Below are positions 22,940 to 32,675 of a stretch of DNA of 64,000 bases, piece by piece. Position 1 is the first letter of the stretch. Every line of letters starts with the position of its first letter. The position numbers and the translations under genes are program-made. Source of the stretch: JAILLW01 sp045629045 (GTDB taxonomy: Bacteria > Bacillota > Clostridia > Lachnospirales > Lachnospiraceae); assembly GCA_045629045.1 (NCBI GenBank), contig JAZQQM010000052.1:8672-72671 (forward strand), given 5' to 3'. Below the pieces are notes generated by a model. That model did no database searches, was not told where the DNA came from, and saw only the letters and a program-made list of their open reading frames with translations.

Positions 22940-24487
22940 TTACTTCGCGTAATCAACTACACGGGATTCTCTGATAACATTTACCTTTACCTGTCCGGGA
23001 TATTCCATTTCAGATTCAATCTTCTTTGAAATATCTCTGGCCATAATAACCATATCTGTGTCGGTAACCTGTTCGGGAATAACCATAACACGAATCTCTC
23101 TACCTGCCTGAATAGCAAAAGATTTATCGACACCCTTAAATTCATTAGCGATGTCTTCAAGTTGTTTAAGTCTTGTTGTATATGTTTCGAGTGTTTCTCT
23201 ACGAGCACCCGGTCTCGCTGCAGAAATTGCATCGGAAGCCTGTACAATACATGAAATAAGTGATGTAGCCTCAACGTCACCATGATGAGATTCAACTGCA
23301 TTAATAACTGTAGCCGATTCTTTATACTTACGGCAAAGCTCAACACCTAACTGGATGTGTGAACCTTCCATTTCATGGTCAACAGCCTTACCAATATCAT
23401 GTAATAAACCTGCTCTCTTGGCAACACGTACATCTAAGCCAAGCTCGGCAGCCAGCAATCCTGATAACTGTGCAACTTCGATTGAATGCTTTAACGCATT
23501 CTGACCATAACTTGTTCTGAACTTCATCTTACCAAGTAATCTTACAAGTTCAGGGTGGATTCCGTGAACACCAACTTCTAATGTTGCTGCTTCACCTTCC
23601 TCCTTAATCATAGTCTCAACTTCCTTTTGCGCCTTTTCAACCATTTCTTCAATTCTTGCCGGATGAATACGTCCGTCAACAATAAGTTTTTCAAGGGCAA
23701 TTCTTGCAACTTCTCTCCTGATAGGATCAAAGCTTGATAAAACAACTGCTTCAGGTGTATCGTCAATAATCAAATCAACACCTGTCATGGTTTCAAGAGT
23801 TCTGATGTTACGACCCTCTCTACCGATGATTCTTCCCTTCATTTCATCATTAGGAAGCTGAACTACAGAGATAGTAGTCTCTGAAACGTGATCTGCAGCA
23901 CATTTCTGAATAGCTGTAACCACGTAATCCTTAGCCTTTTTATCGGCTTCTTCCTTGGCGCGATTCTCCATTTCCTTGATCATCACAGCCGTTTCATGTT
24001 TTACTTCATCTTCAACAATTCTTAATAAGTACTCTTTTGCCTGTTCGGAGGTTAAACCTGAGATTCGCTCTAATTCATGCAATCTTTGTTCATTAAGCTT
24101 TTCTATTTCTGCTTTATCTTTAGCTAACTCAGCTTCTTTTGCAGAAATGGCAGCTTCTTTCTTTTCAATTGCCTCAGCTTTTTTATCAATGTTCTCTTCC
24201 TTCTGCTGAACACGACGTTCATATCTTTGAGCCTCTGCACGACGTTCCTTGATTTCTTTATCAAGGTCGTTCTTAGCTTTAATCGATTCTTCCTTTACTT
24301 CAAGTAAAGCTTCACGTTTCTTGGTTTCAGCAGTCTTAAGAGCTTCATCGATTATTTCATTCGCCTTTGCTTCAGCATTTCCGATCTTACCCTTAGCAAC
24401 CTTTTTCTGATAAGTTGCCGAAAGAACCCATGCCAAAGGGGCGGAAACAATAAGCGTTACGACAATTGCTATAACAACTGTCTGCAT
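22940..24487 (-). CDS. rny: Ribonuclease Y
   Basis: A 515-residue membrane-bound endoribonuclease that starts bulk mRNA decay. It has an N-terminal membrane anchor (about 3-22), a long coiled coil rich in Glu, Lys and Ala (about 30-190), a KH domain (MKGRIIGREGRNIRTLE) and an HD domain with LLHDIGKAVDHE. Length fits the family. TAGGAGG precedes ATG 24487. It has its own promoter, TTGACA-N17-TAGAAT, and its own terminator. Confidence 0.97.
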   Translation of the reverse strand: MQTVVIAIVVTLIVSAPLAWVLSATYQKKVAKGKIGNAEAKANEIIDEALKTAETKKREALLEVKEESIKAKNDLDKEIKERRAEAQRYERRVQQKEENIDKKAEAIEKKEAAISAKEAELAKDKAEIEKLNEQRLHELERISGLTSEQAKEYLLRIVEDEVKHETAVMIKEMENRAKEEADKKAKDYVVTAIQKCAADHVSETTISVVQLPNDEMKGRIIGREGRNIRTLETMTGVDLIIDDTPEAVVLSSFDPIRREVARIALEKLIVDGRIHPARIEEMVEKAQKEVETMIKEEGEAATLEVGVHGIHPELVRLLGKMKFRTSYGQNALKHSIEVAQLSGLLAAELGLDVRVAKRAGLLHDIGKAVDHEMEGSHIQLGVELCRKYKESATVINAVESHHGDVEATSLISCIVQASDAISAARPGARRETLETYTTRLKQLEDIANEFKGVDKSFAIQAGREIRVMVIPEQVTDTDMVIMARDISKKIESEMEYPGQVKVNVIRESRVVDYAK

Positions 24488-24584
24488 CTTAAGAGCACCT
24501 CCTATTAAATTTTCATTGTACTGTATCTATCATAGAATGCATATAAACACATAAATAGACGATTTAGCAAACTACAACGTTTAT

Positions 24585-24613
24585 ATTCTAAACTTTTAGA
24601 ACAACAGTGTCAA
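24585..24613 (-). promoter_or_regulatory. rny promoter
   Basis: TTGACA (24613-24608), 17-bp spacer, TAGAAT (24590-24585), read leftwards. The leader of about 90 nt has room for rny autoregulation, but no specific structure was recognised. Confidence 0.7.
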
Positions 24614-24632
24614 GTAAACCGAACGAATTATG

Positions 24633-24899
24633 TTAATCAATTTTATAAATATACTCTTCCAACATTTGCACGCGTTTGGCGATAATGTGTGCCAAAGCAT
24701 TCTGAGCTTCGGTTTTCTTACGACTTGCTATACACTGCTTAATCATAATAAGATTACGGTCAAATTCTGATAATCCTATTTCTTTTGAATTTTTATGAAT
24801 TCTTTGAGCAGTTATACCTGCTACCTGCCAGTTATTATGTTCAATTGCCTGGCCCAGTTTCATAAAATCTTTGCTCTTTAAAAACTCTTCTTTATCCAT
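24633..24899 (-). CDS. Hypothetical helical protein downstream of recX
   Basis: An 88-residue, probably all-helical cytoplasmic protein (DKEEFLKSKDFMKLGQAIEH start) of unknown function. It follows recX by 44 nt in the same direction, so it is likely the last gene of the recA-recX operon. A TATAAT lies about 17 nt before the ATG, so it may also have a short-leader promoter of its own. No domain is recognised; its conservation in this position in Lachnospiraceae is my impression only. Confidence 0.65.
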   Translation of the reverse strand: MDKEEFLKSKDFMKLGQAIEHNNWQVAGITAQRIHKNSKEIGLSEFDRNLIMIKQCIASRKKTEAQNALAHIIAKRVQMLEEYIYKID

Positions 24900-24943
24900 A
24901 ACATATTACCAAAATAATTATAATAATATTCTAATAAATTCTA

Positions 24944-25564
24944 TCAGATTTCATCATAAGAATTAATACACTTGCGAATCTTCTCGGCAGAAAAACCTTT
25001 ACGATATAAAGATGCCAAAAGTTTCTGAGTTTCTTCATAGGAAAAATCTCTGTCAAAATACCCCTTTTTAGTAATAAATTTCTTAATCTGAAGTAATTCT
25101 ACATCTGATTCCTCCGTGCCTATTTCATCATCATAAGCCTGGGAAATCACATCCTTTGGAACACCTTTTGATGCAAGATCCAAAAATATTTTGTTTTTAT
25201 TCTTGCTTTCTTTGTATGTGTAGATAAAATCACGGGCATATTGATAATCATCCAGGTACTTATAGCTCTTAACATACTCAATAGCAATATCAACAATTTC
25301 GGAAGGATATCCCCCCGCAATAAGTTTATCCGTAAGTCCTTTAACTGTGTAGGGTCTTACCTTAAGAAGATTCATGGCACGCAATTTAGCCCGCTTAGGA
25401 AGTACCTCGTTCATTATTTTATTGTAGTTTTCGGCAGTAAGTTCCGCTCCTTCGGATATTCCGTATGTACAAAGTTCGCCTTTGTATAACACAAAGGCGA
25501 ACCCGGAATCTAAAGTTATTTTAATTTTTTTAGTCGTTACTTCCTGAATCGATGCTACTGTCAT
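24944..25564 (-). CDS. recX: Regulatory protein RecX
   Basis: A 206-residue modulator of RecA filament growth, built of repeated three-helix units (RAMNLLKVRPYTVKGLTDKL and DDYQYARDFIYTYKESK are typical RecX segments). ATG 25564 (MTVASIQEV) is preferred over 25576 because GGAG lies 6 nt upstream, inside the recA coding end. It overlaps recA by 35 nt, implying translational coupling. Confidence 0.9.
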   Translation of the reverse strand: MTVASIQEVTTKKIKITLDSGFAFVLYKGELCTYGISEGAELTAENYNKIMNEVLPKRAKLRAMNLLKVRPYTVKGLTDKLIAGGYPSEIVDIAIEYVKSYKYLDDYQYARDFIYTYKESKNKNKIFLDLASKGVPKDVISQAYDDEIGTEESDVELLQIKKFITKKGYFDRDFSYEETQKLLASLYRKGFSAEKIRKCINSYDEI

Positions 25565-26567
25565 TTGAAGCTCCATCTATGCCGTAATAAGCACGTACTT
25601 TAGCATTAATCTCATCAAATACCGCTTTATTGTCCTCAAGGTACTGCTTGGTATTCTCTCTGCCCTGACCTATCTTGTTACCTTCATATGCGTACCATGC
25701 ACCCGATTTATTAACAATGTCTGCCTCGGCAGCTAAATCAAGCACATCTCCCACAACAGAAATTCCCTTACCGAAAATAATATCAAATTCCGCCTCTTTG
25801 AAAGGAGGTGCAATCTTATTCTTAACAACCTTAACCCTTGTTCTGTTACCGATTGCTTCACCTGAAGACTTAAGGGTCTCTACTCTGCGGACATCCATTC
25901 TTACGGAAGAATAGAACTTAAGAGCTCTACCGCCGGTAGTCGTCTCGGGATTACCGAACATAACGCCAACCTTCTCACGAAGCTGATTAATAAATACTAC
26001 GGAACAATTTGACTTTGAAATAACGGCAGTCAGTTTACGAAGAGCCTGTGACATAAGTCTTGCCTGAAGACCCACATGAGAATCGCCCATCTCACCGTCA
26101 ATTTCCGCCTTGGGTACCAAAGCCGCAACCGAGTCGACAACCACTATATCCATTGCGCCTGATCTAACCATTGTTTCGGTAATCTCAAGAGCCTGCTCAC
26201 CGTTATCCGGTTGCGAAATATAAAGATTATCTACATCAACACCTATGTTTTTGGCATATACAGGATCAAGTGCGTGTTCTGCATCAATAAATCCTGCAAT
26301 TCCTCCACGCTTCTGGACTTCTGCAATCATATGAAGAGTAACTGTTGTTTTACCCGAAGATTCAGGTCCGTATATTTCAATAATTCTTCCCTTAGGAATT
26401 CCGCCAAGTCCGAGTGCAATATCCAGGCTTAAGGAACCTGTGGGGATTGTTTCGACATTAATAGTGTTAGCCGGATCTCCCAATTTCATAACAGCGCCTT
26501 TACCAAACTGTTTCTCAATCTGTCCCAGTGCTGCGTCTAATGCTTTAAGTTTTTCATCTCTTTCCAT
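25530..26567 (-). CDS. recA: Recombinase RecA
   Basis: A 345-residue ATP-dependent strand-exchange protein and SOS co-protease. Walker A is GPESSGKTT, Walker B VVVDSVAALVP; the ALKFYSSVRMDVRR signature and L2 region (VMFGNPETTTGGRALKFYSS) are intact. The C-terminus is Ser/Asp/Asn-rich. It is SOS-regulated: two LexA boxes lie in the promoter region. No intein or insertion is present. Confidence 0.98.
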   Translation of the reverse strand: MERDEKLKALDAALGQIEKQFGKGAVMKLGDPANTINVETIPTGSLSLDIALGLGGIPKGRIIEIYGPESSGKTTVTLHMIAEVQKRGGIAGFIDAEHALDPVYAKNIGVDVDNLYISQPDNGEQALEITETMVRSGAMDIVVVDSVAALVPKAEIDGEMGDSHVGLQARLMSQALRKLTAVISKSNCSVVFINQLREKVGVMFGNPETTTGGRALKFYSSVRMDVRRVETLKSSGEAIGNRTRVKVVKNKIAPPFKEAEFDIIFGKGISVVGDVLDLAAEADIVNKSGAWYAYEGNKIGQGRENTKQYLEDNKAVFDEINAKVRAYYGIDGASNDSSIDSGSND

Positions 26568-26828
26568 AAAAATAATTCTCCTTTAAAATGGGAACATTTG
26601 TTCTAACAGTTATCAGAATAAAACAAATGTTCGATTTTGTCAACATCATTTTTTATAATTACAGTATATTTAGATATAAGTCCAAATAATTTCTCTTTGC
26701 TCGGGGTACTGGCAAGAACTTGCAACATGACATTTTCGATATCGTCAAACTATCACATATTTCTGTATAAAGTCAATCCCACAATTTTCTGTTTTTTATA
26801 CATAACTTCCGCTTACTGCTAATAAAAA
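26568..26828. other. recA promoter region and AT-rich spacer
   Basis: From the recA start, the first 75 nt hold the promoter and LexA boxes described separately. Between 26644 and 26828 I see no gene or strong structure; short frames there have no ribosome site. Confidence 0.5.
26592..26643 (-). promoter_or_regulatory. recA promoter with two LexA (DinR) boxes
   Basis: TTGACA (26643-26638), 17-bp spacer, TATTCT (26620-26615), read leftwards. LexA box 1, GAACATTTGTTT on the minus strand (26632-26621), fills the spacer. Box 2, a GAACATTTGTTC element at 26592-26603, lies just downstream of the start point. Both match the Gram-positive GAAC-N4-GTTC consensus. Confidence 0.9.
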
Positions 26829-26878
26829 ACTACCGATATAAATTGCCAAAGCATATTACGCTCATTTATATCGGTAGT
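26829..26878 (-). terminator. Terminator of the histidine-kinase operon
   Basis: A perfect 14-bp stem (26829-26842/26865-26878) with a 22-nt loop is followed on the minus strand by TTTTTTATT, 23 nt after the kinase stop. Confidence 0.85.
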
Positions 26879-26900
26879 ATTCATATTCATATATTATTCA

Positions 26901-28946
26901 CTAATTTTCGATTAATGACGAATCCAGGTATTTCCACAGTTTCTCATTAAGTTCATCCTGAGTTGCGGGTTTAAATACCGCATCTATAAAGCCGTAGCCG
27001 ATATACTCTTCCAAAGCGCCCTTAATTGCATTGGCGGTAAGAGCAATTTCGATAGTTTCGTTATTGAGTCCGTCCTTTTGAGCCTTAATAGCATTAAATG
27101 CTTCAATACCGTCCATTTCAGGCATAAGGTGATCCATAAATATTATATCGTATTTGGTTTCTTTTGTTTTTTGAAGAGCTTCCTCACCGCTTGAAACACA
27201 ATCTATCTTTATCTGTGTATCCTTAAGCAGACCGGCAAACACTTTAAGATTCATAACATTATCATCAACCACAAGTAACTTTGCATTTGGAGCTTTAATA
27301 AGCGTTTTCTTTGATTCTTCAACAATACGCTGTTCTTCCGTGCTGTTAAAATCTCCTATAGGGTCTTTATTAACCATGGTCTGACGAATGCTGAAACTAA
27401 ACTGTGAACCCAATCCGTAAACACTGTCTACGAGCAGCTTTGAACCCATAAGTGTAAGAAGTTGAACACAAATATTAATACCAAGTCCAGTACCCTGAAT
27501 ATTTCTGTTTCGTTTCTCTTCTATTCTTTCAAATGCATCATATAATCTTCCTATATCTTCGTCTTTGATACCAATACCCGTATCCTTTACCACGAATTTA
27601 AGAAGGGCAGAACTTCGACCGACACCTTCCAGCGTAACCTTTAAAGTAACGGTACCGCTGTCGGTATACTTAATGGCATTAGACAGCAAATTCGTCAAAA
27701 CCTGCTTGATTCTTACATCGTCGCCCACAAGATTGTTGGGTATATCTTTGTCGATATCAAATACAAGCTTCAAATTCTTTTCTCTTGCCTTAAATGAGAA
27801 TAAAGTAAATTCTTCTTTAAGTAATTCCTTCAAAGAATATTCAACATCGAGAAGTTCCAGTTTGCCGCTCTCAATTTTTGAAAAATCGAGAATATCATTG
27901 ATAATGTTAAGCAGATTTTCACATGCCTGGGTGGAATCATTGGCATATCCTATAACGTTCTTCTCTGTTGATTCCTTGGCAATCATTTCATTAAGACCCA
28001 AAATCGCATTCATAGGAGTACGAATCTCATGGGACATCCTGGCAAGGAAGGTACTCTTGGCCGTAGATGCTGCAATTGCCATTTCTTTAGCTTCTTCTGC
28101 CAGTTTCTGTGAAGCCAGAGCTTCCTGACGGGACGCTTGGGACTCGGCATATGCTGTTTCCGCAATAACTCTTGCTTTTTCTGCCTCAAGTCGCATATTA
28201 TCCGCCAGTTCCTTGGCTTCTTCCGCCGCCTGCTTTGCCTTTCGTTCCTCTTCATTCGCAATAAGAAGTTTCTCGTAATCCGGAGTTTCCAGATATATCT
28301 GAAGCCATAATGTACCAAGCATTGTTCCGTACATACTGAACAATACCTTTGAATCGATAGAAAACTCCAGTGCGATTGATCCAAAAGCCACTATGATAAA
28401 GAATACCATTCCCCCGAATATTCCCTCACTGAAGTGTTTACGATTCTTAATGGCAACAAGTAACAGGACTATCATATTAAATGCGGGTAAAATTAATTGA
28501 AGTTTCTGCAACGGTCCGTCAATAAACTGACCGTTTTCATCAAGTCCCGTAATATAACCGGTAAAGAAATTGATTAATCCCAGTATAACAAGAGCAACTG
28601 TTGTGGTAATTATAAGCCAGTCAACAACATTCTTCTTTTCTCTGTTATAGTTATCCTGACGACTGCGAACATACTGATAGGCAAGGGATGTAAGAATACC
28701 GCTTCCCACATTGTAGCCCAATCGGCAAATATACATTACGACAACAGGGATTATATTAAGATAAGTTTCCGAAAGATTAAGAACAAAATCAAAAATACAG
28801 CTCAGCAAAGAAGCAAACAGAATGTAAAAGAACAATCTGTTTGAATTCGATATGTGAGAATATCTTTTGTAAGTTGCAACAAAAATAACAAGAAATACGA
28901 AAAATGCTGCGATTACGAAATCGGCATTATGAATCAAATTAAACAT
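26901..28946 (-). CDS. Hybrid sensor histidine kinase with C-terminal receiver
   Basis: A 681-residue protein. About seven membrane helices (residues 8-240) form an uncharacterised sensor module. A charged coiled coil (about 240-310, Ala/Glu-rich) leads to HisKA with MSHEIRTPMNAILGLNEMI (phospho-His), HATPase_c with NLLSNAIKYTDSG, DTGIGI and GTGLGINICV, and a receiver domain with VVDDN, phospho-Asp in IIFMDHLMPEMDG and the conserved Lys in FKPA. No HPt or output domain follows, so a partner lies elsewhere. Its ATG overlaps the pgsA stop (TAATG), which couples it to rimO-pgsA. The signal is unknown. Confidence 0.92.
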   Translation of the reverse strand: MFNLIHNADFVIAAFFVFLVIFVATYKRYSHISNSNRLFFYILFASLLSCIFDFVLNLSETYLNIIPVVVMYICRLGYNVGSGILTSLAYQYVRSRQDNYNREKKNVVDWLIITTTVALVILGLINFFTGYITGLDENGQFIDGPLQKLQLILPAFNMIVLLLVAIKNRKHFSEGIFGGMVFFIIVAFGSIALEFSIDSKVLFSMYGTMLGTLWLQIYLETPDYEKLLIANEEERKAKQAAEEAKELADNMRLEAEKARVIAETAYAESQASRQEALASQKLAEEAKEMAIAASTAKSTFLARMSHEIRTPMNAILGLNEMIAKESTEKNVIGYANDSTQACENLLNIINDILDFSKIESGKLELLDVEYSLKELLKEEFTLFSFKAREKNLKLVFDIDKDIPNNLVGDDVRIKQVLTNLLSNAIKYTDSGTVTLKVTLEGVGRSSALLKFVVKDTGIGIKDEDIGRLYDAFERIEEKRNRNIQGTGLGINICVQLLTLMGSKLLVDSVYGLGSQFSFSIRQTMVNKDPIGDFNSTEEQRIVEESKKTLIKAPNAKLLVVDDNVMNLKVFAGLLKDTQIKIDCVSSGEEALQKTKETKYDIIFMDHLMPEMDGIEAFNAIKAQKDGLNNETIEIALTANAIKGALEEYIGYGFIDAVFKPATQDELNEKLWKYLDSSLIEN

Positions 28947-29500
28947 TATTTGTAATCCTTCATAATATCTTTATTTTTGTATAAATAATCTGCAAGCGAA
29001 ACGATTGTAAGTACAATCGCAATCCACAATATTATTTGTGTAAAAATATATAAGAAATCAAAATTCAGAATCAAAAGGCATACGGCAATCATCTGAAATG
29101 TTGTCTTAAATTTGCCCCAATAGCTGGCCGCTATTACAACACCGTTATCGGCAGCCACTGTTCTGAATCCGCTTATAATGAACTCTCTTGCAATAATTAC
29201 TATTACCATCCATGCCGGAATTCGGTCAATTTCGATTAAGCAAATAAGTGCAGAGCATACAAGCAATTTGTCTGCCACCGGATCCATGAACTTACCGAAG
29301 TTGGTTACCAGATTATTTTTTCTGGCAATCTTTCCGTCAAGCATATCGGTAAGTGATGCAACAATAAAAATACCCAATGCCACGTAATCATTAATCGGGT
29401 TAGGCAGTATATCAGGTGCGAATTCCGGTAACAGCAACACTACTATAAATACCGGTATCAATATTACTCTTAAAATTGTAAGTTTATTAGGCAGGTTCAT
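28946..29500 (-). CDS. pgsA: CDP-diacylglycerol-glycerol-3-phosphate 3-phosphatidyltransferase
   Basis: A 184-residue integral membrane enzyme making phosphatidylglycerol-phosphate. The CDP-alcohol phosphotransferase motif DMLDGKIARK followed by GKFMDPVADK (DGX2ARX8GX3DX3D) is complete, with about five membrane helices. It overlaps rimO by 14 nt and the kinase by 1 nt. Confidence 0.94.
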   Translation of the reverse strand: MNLPNKLTILRVILIPVFIVVLLLPEFAPDILPNPINDYVALGIFIVASLTDMLDGKIARKNNLVTNFGKFMDPVADKLLVCSALICLIEIDRIPAWMVIVIIAREFIISGFRTVAADNGVVIAASYWGKFKTTFQMIAVCLLILNFDFLYIFTQIILWIAIVLTIVSLADYLYKNKDIMKDYK

Positions 29501-30818
29501 TTATTTCACCAATTAAATCATATTCATTAGAGTCGGTAACAAGTACATCAATTATGTCACCGCTTATTAATTCTCTGTCGGAAGCTGCAAAAAGATATCC
29601 GTCCACATCGGGGGCATCCATATATGTACGGCATACATATACTCTGTCTTCAGGCAAATATCCGACTACGAAACATTTAACAATGCTTCCTATCTTTTGG
29701 TCGGCTTTATCAAAAGCTATAGTCTGCTGCAAAGCCATAATATCATTCCAGCGTTGTTCCTTGACATCCTCTTCAACCTGATTGTCAAAGGTCGCCGCCA
29801 AAGTATCTTCCTCCGGAGAATATTTAAATACTCCGAGTCGGTCAAACTTTCCTTCCCTGACAAGTTTCATGGAATACTCGTGGTCTTCTTCGTTTTCTGA
29901 AGGAAAGCCTGTAATTAGTGTGGTTCTAAGTGCCATATCGGGAATTTTGCCTCGTATCCTGTCAACCAAGCCAAGAATTTCATCGTGTGTCGTTCTGCGG
30001 CCCATAAGTTTAAGAATTCTGTCCGACCCCGACTGAATCGGCATATCAAGATAATGAACTATCTTCGGTTCTTCTTTTATGGTATCAATCAGTTCATCCG
30101 TTATCTCTTCGGGATAACAATACAGCAGTCTTATCCACTCAAGTCCGCCTATACCGCATAATCTGCGAAGTAATTCCGGCAGGGCTTTTTTACCATACAG
30201 GTCCACTCCGTAAATCGTGGTTTCCTGCGCCACAAGAATCAATTCCTTAACGCCCTTTTCGACTAAGGAAACGGCTTCACTTACCAAATCTTCCATAGGA
30301 ATCGATCTGTAAGGTCCTTTTACCTTTGGAATAATACAGTAGCTGCAACATCTTGAGCAACCCTCTGCTATCTTAAGGTAATCATAGTGACCGCCTGTGG
30401 TAATAACACGTTCCATATTGCCCAGAGGTTTTCTGTCCACGGGAGTTCTATAGTCGCAAGATTTACCTTCAATAATGCCCTTAACCGCATCCGCAATGGA
30501 ATCTATTGAGTTGGCAGATAATACAGCATCAACTTCCGGTAGTTCATCATGAATTTCATCATAATATCTTTGTGCCAGACATCCGGAAATAATAAGTCCC
30601 TTAAGATTTCCTTCCTCTTTAAGGCGACCAAGTTCGATTATTGTATTAATACTCTCTTCCTTGGCATCTCCGATAAAACAGCAGGTGTTAACGACCGCAA
30701 TGTCAGCTTCGGTTTCATCGTCCGTGAATTCATAACCTTCTTTGGCAAGAATTCCCAGCATAACCTCTGTATCCACCAGGTTTTTATCACATCCCAAAGA
30801 TACAAAATAAAGTTTCAT
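29487..30818 (-). CDS. rimO: Ribosomal protein S12 methylthiotransferase
   Basis: A 443-residue radical-SAM methylthiotransferase acting on an aspartate of ribosomal protein S12. The N-terminal UPF0004 domain has three Cys (C10, and the NTCCFIG and SGCLAQR segments). The radical-SAM cluster is in CSRCCSYCIIP, and a C-terminal TRAM domain follows (about 375-443). MKLYFVSLGCDKNLVDTE is the RimO-type start, which separates it from MiaB. Its ATG overlaps the rpoZ stop. Confidence 0.95.
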   Translation of the reverse strand: MKLYFVSLGCDKNLVDTEVMLGILAKEGYEFTDDETEADIAVVNTCCFIGDAKEESINTIIELGRLKEEGNLKGLIISGCLAQRYYDEIHDELPEVDAVLSANSIDSIADAVKGIIEGKSCDYRTPVDRKPLGNMERVITTGGHYDYLKIAEGCSRCCSYCIIPKVKGPYRSIPMEDLVSEAVSLVEKGVKELILVAQETTIYGVDLYGKKALPELLRRLCGIGGLEWIRLLYCYPEEITDELIDTIKEEPKIVHYLDMPIQSGSDRILKLMGRRTTHDEILGLVDRIRGKIPDMALRTTLITGFPSENEEDHEYSMKLVREGKFDRLGVFKYSPEEDTLAATFDNQVEEDVKEQRWNDIMALQQTIAFDKADQKIGSIVKCFVVGYLPEDRVYVCRTYMDAPDVDGYLFAASDRELISGDIIDVLVTDSNEYDLIGEINEPA

Positions 30819-31066
30819 TATGCCTCTTGAATTTCATCCTCTGATAAAATCTTGATTTTGCCCTGGTTTAATTCTTCAACGGCAACAGATAAAGGCTTCT
30901 CGCCCTCCATACCGTCTACCAAAGCGTCCTCTCCGTCAACAAGCTGACGAGCTCTTTTTGAAGTAGCCATAACAATTGAGTATCTGCTGTTAACTACGGG
31001 AGCTTCGCCCTCGGCAACATCTGAATTAACTACTTTCATTAAATCTGAATAAGATGGGTGTAACAT
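30818..31066 (-). CDS. rpoZ: RNA polymerase omega subunit
   Basis: An 82-residue omega subunit that helps assemble RNA polymerase. The conserved SRYSIVMATSKRARQL core is at about 27-42, and PLSVAVEELNQGKIKI closes the protein. GGAGA precedes ATG 31066. It lies 24 nt after gmk, the usual gmk-rpoZ pair. Confidence 0.93.
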   Translation of the reverse strand: MLHPSYSDLMKVVNSDVAEGEAPVVNSRYSIVMATSKRARQLVDGEDALVDGMEGEKPLSVAVEELNQGKIKILSEDEIQEA

Positions 31067-31090
31067 AATATCTCCTTTTCTTAACCGGAA

Positions 31091-31714
31091 TTATTTATAT
31101 TCTTCCAGTTCTTCATTTATTTTTTTTAGTAACTCGGCACTGCAGTTCGGTGCATGATGTGATGCATCAATCAGCACGTGCAGGTCTTTAACACATTTAT
31201 CAAGGTCATCATTGACCAAAAGATAATCATAACGTCCTATAAAGCTTGATTCTTCATATGCTCTGCGCATTCTTTTGTTAACAACTTCCTCAGACTCTGT
31301 ACCACGCTTAAGAAGTCGTTCTTTAAGGGTAGATGCATTAGGAGGTGTTACGAATACCAAAACCGCCTCCGGGAATCTTGTCTTAACCTGAATCGCACCC
31401 TGCATTTCGATTTCAAGAATAACATCCTTACCTTCTTCAATGCATTCGTCAACATATTTTCGCGGTGTTCCGTAGTAATTTCCCACATAGTTGGCATACT
31501 CAATAAGTTCACCGTTACTTATTGCTTCTTCGAATCTTTCTTTTGTTACAAAGAAATAATCCTTACCATCAACCTCACCCGGACGCGGTTCACGAGTGGT
31601 CATTGATATAGACAGCGCATATCTGTCGCTTTCGGATACAATACGCTTAACAATAGTCCCTTTACCTGCTCCGGAGAAACCCGAAACAACTATCAATACA
31701 CCTTTTTGCTTCAT
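31091..31714 (-). CDS. gmk: Guanylate kinase
   Basis: A 207-residue kinase converting GMP to GDP. P-loop SGFSGAGKGTI is at about 11-21; TTREPRPGEVDGKDYFFV and IEMQGAIQVK are the GMP-binding and family motifs. It follows yicC by 20 nt. Confidence 0.97.
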   Translation of the reverse strand: MKQKGVLIVVSGFSGAGKGTIVKRIVSESDRYALSISMTTREPRPGEVDGKDYFFVTKERFEEAISNGELIEYANYVGNYYGTPRKYVDECIEEGKDVILEIEMQGAIQVKTRFPEAVLVFVTPPNASTLKERLLKRGTESEEVVNKRMRRAYEESSFIGRYDYLLVNDDLDKCVKDLHVLIDASHHAPNCSAELLKKINEELEEYK

Positions 31715-31734
31715 ATTCGCTCCTTAATAGAACA

Positions 31735-32613
31735 CTATTCGATATTCTGAATCTGTTCTCTGACCTTTTCGATTTCTGTCTTTAAATCAATGGCATGATT
31801 GGAAATAGAAAGGTCATTACACTTTGAAAGTGTGGTGTTGGCCTCACGGTTCATTTCCTGCGCCATAAAATCAAGTTTACGTCCGATTGATCCACCCTCG
31901 ATAAGGTTTTCCTTCATAGTCTCAATATGAGAGCGAAGTCTGACAAGTTCCTCATCTACACACACCTTGTCAGCAAATATTGTAACTTCCATGAGAAGAC
32001 GGCCCTCATCAATTTTGGTATCTTCAAGAAGTTCTTTTACCTTGGCTTCAAGCTTTTGCTTATATTCTGCAACAATCTGCGGTGAGCGTTCTTCGATAAA
32101 TGCCACATGTTCAAGCATTCCGTCAAGTTTAGCCACCAAATCATTCTTAAGATTCTCGCCCTCTTTGATTCTTGTTTCTACGAAGCTCTCCGAAGCACCC
32201 TGTATTGCTTTAAGAAGAAGTGCCCATAAAGCATCCTCGTCCACATCCTGTTCTTCCATTGAGAACACCTCAGGGTATCTTGACAAGGTTGAGACTCTCA
32301 CATCATCGTCAAGTCCGAATTCTTCGGCCATTTCCTTAAGATACTTAAGATAGTCGCCTGCCACATCCTTGTTGTACTTAACGCTTACATTCGACTCCGA
32401 AAAGTCTTCATAGGTGATAAAAATATCAACCTTACCGCGCTGAATGTAGTTCTTAAGTTCATTACGGATTGCTGCCTCAAAGAAGTTAAGTTTCTTGGGC
32501 ATTTTGATGTTTACATCAAGATATCTGTGATTTACAGATTTCATTTCGACCGTGATTTTGCGGTCGCCTTCCGTGACCTCGGCTCTGCCGAAGCCTGTCA
32601 TGCTTTTAATCAT
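31735..32613 (-). CDS. yicC: YicC-family endoribonuclease
   Basis: A 292-residue YicC/YloC-type protein. The start MIKSMTGFGRAE and the C-terminal GSIGRKLDFMAQEMNREANT are the family hallmarks. Members are endoribonucleases in E. coli; the role in Clostridia is less clear. GGGAGG precedes ATG 32613. It is first of the yicC-gmk-rpoZ-rimO-pgsA-kinase operon; the small remA (DUF370) gene often found between yicC and gmk is absent. Confidence 0.94.
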   Translation of the reverse strand: MIKSMTGFGRAEVTEGDRKITVEMKSVNHRYLDVNIKMPKKLNFFEAAIRNELKNYIQRGKVDIFITYEDFSESNVSVKYNKDVAGDYLKYLKEMAEEFGLDDDVRVSTLSRYPEVFSMEEQDVDEDALWALLLKAIQGASESFVETRIKEGENLKNDLVAKLDGMLEHVAFIEERSPQIVAEYKQKLEAKVKELLEDTKIDEGRLLMEVTIFADKVCVDEELVRLRSHIETMKENLIEGGSIGRKLDFMAQEMNREANTTLSKCNDLSISNHAIDLKTEIEKVREQIQNIE

Positions 32614-32675
32614 TTAATTAACCTCCCGGAAGTCGTCTTAATTCTGTCATTTTCACGACTTCACATACAAAGTTT

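Noticed and set aside
27565..28128. 187-codon frame opposite the histidine kinase
   Set aside because: Antisense of HisKA/HATPase coding sequence.
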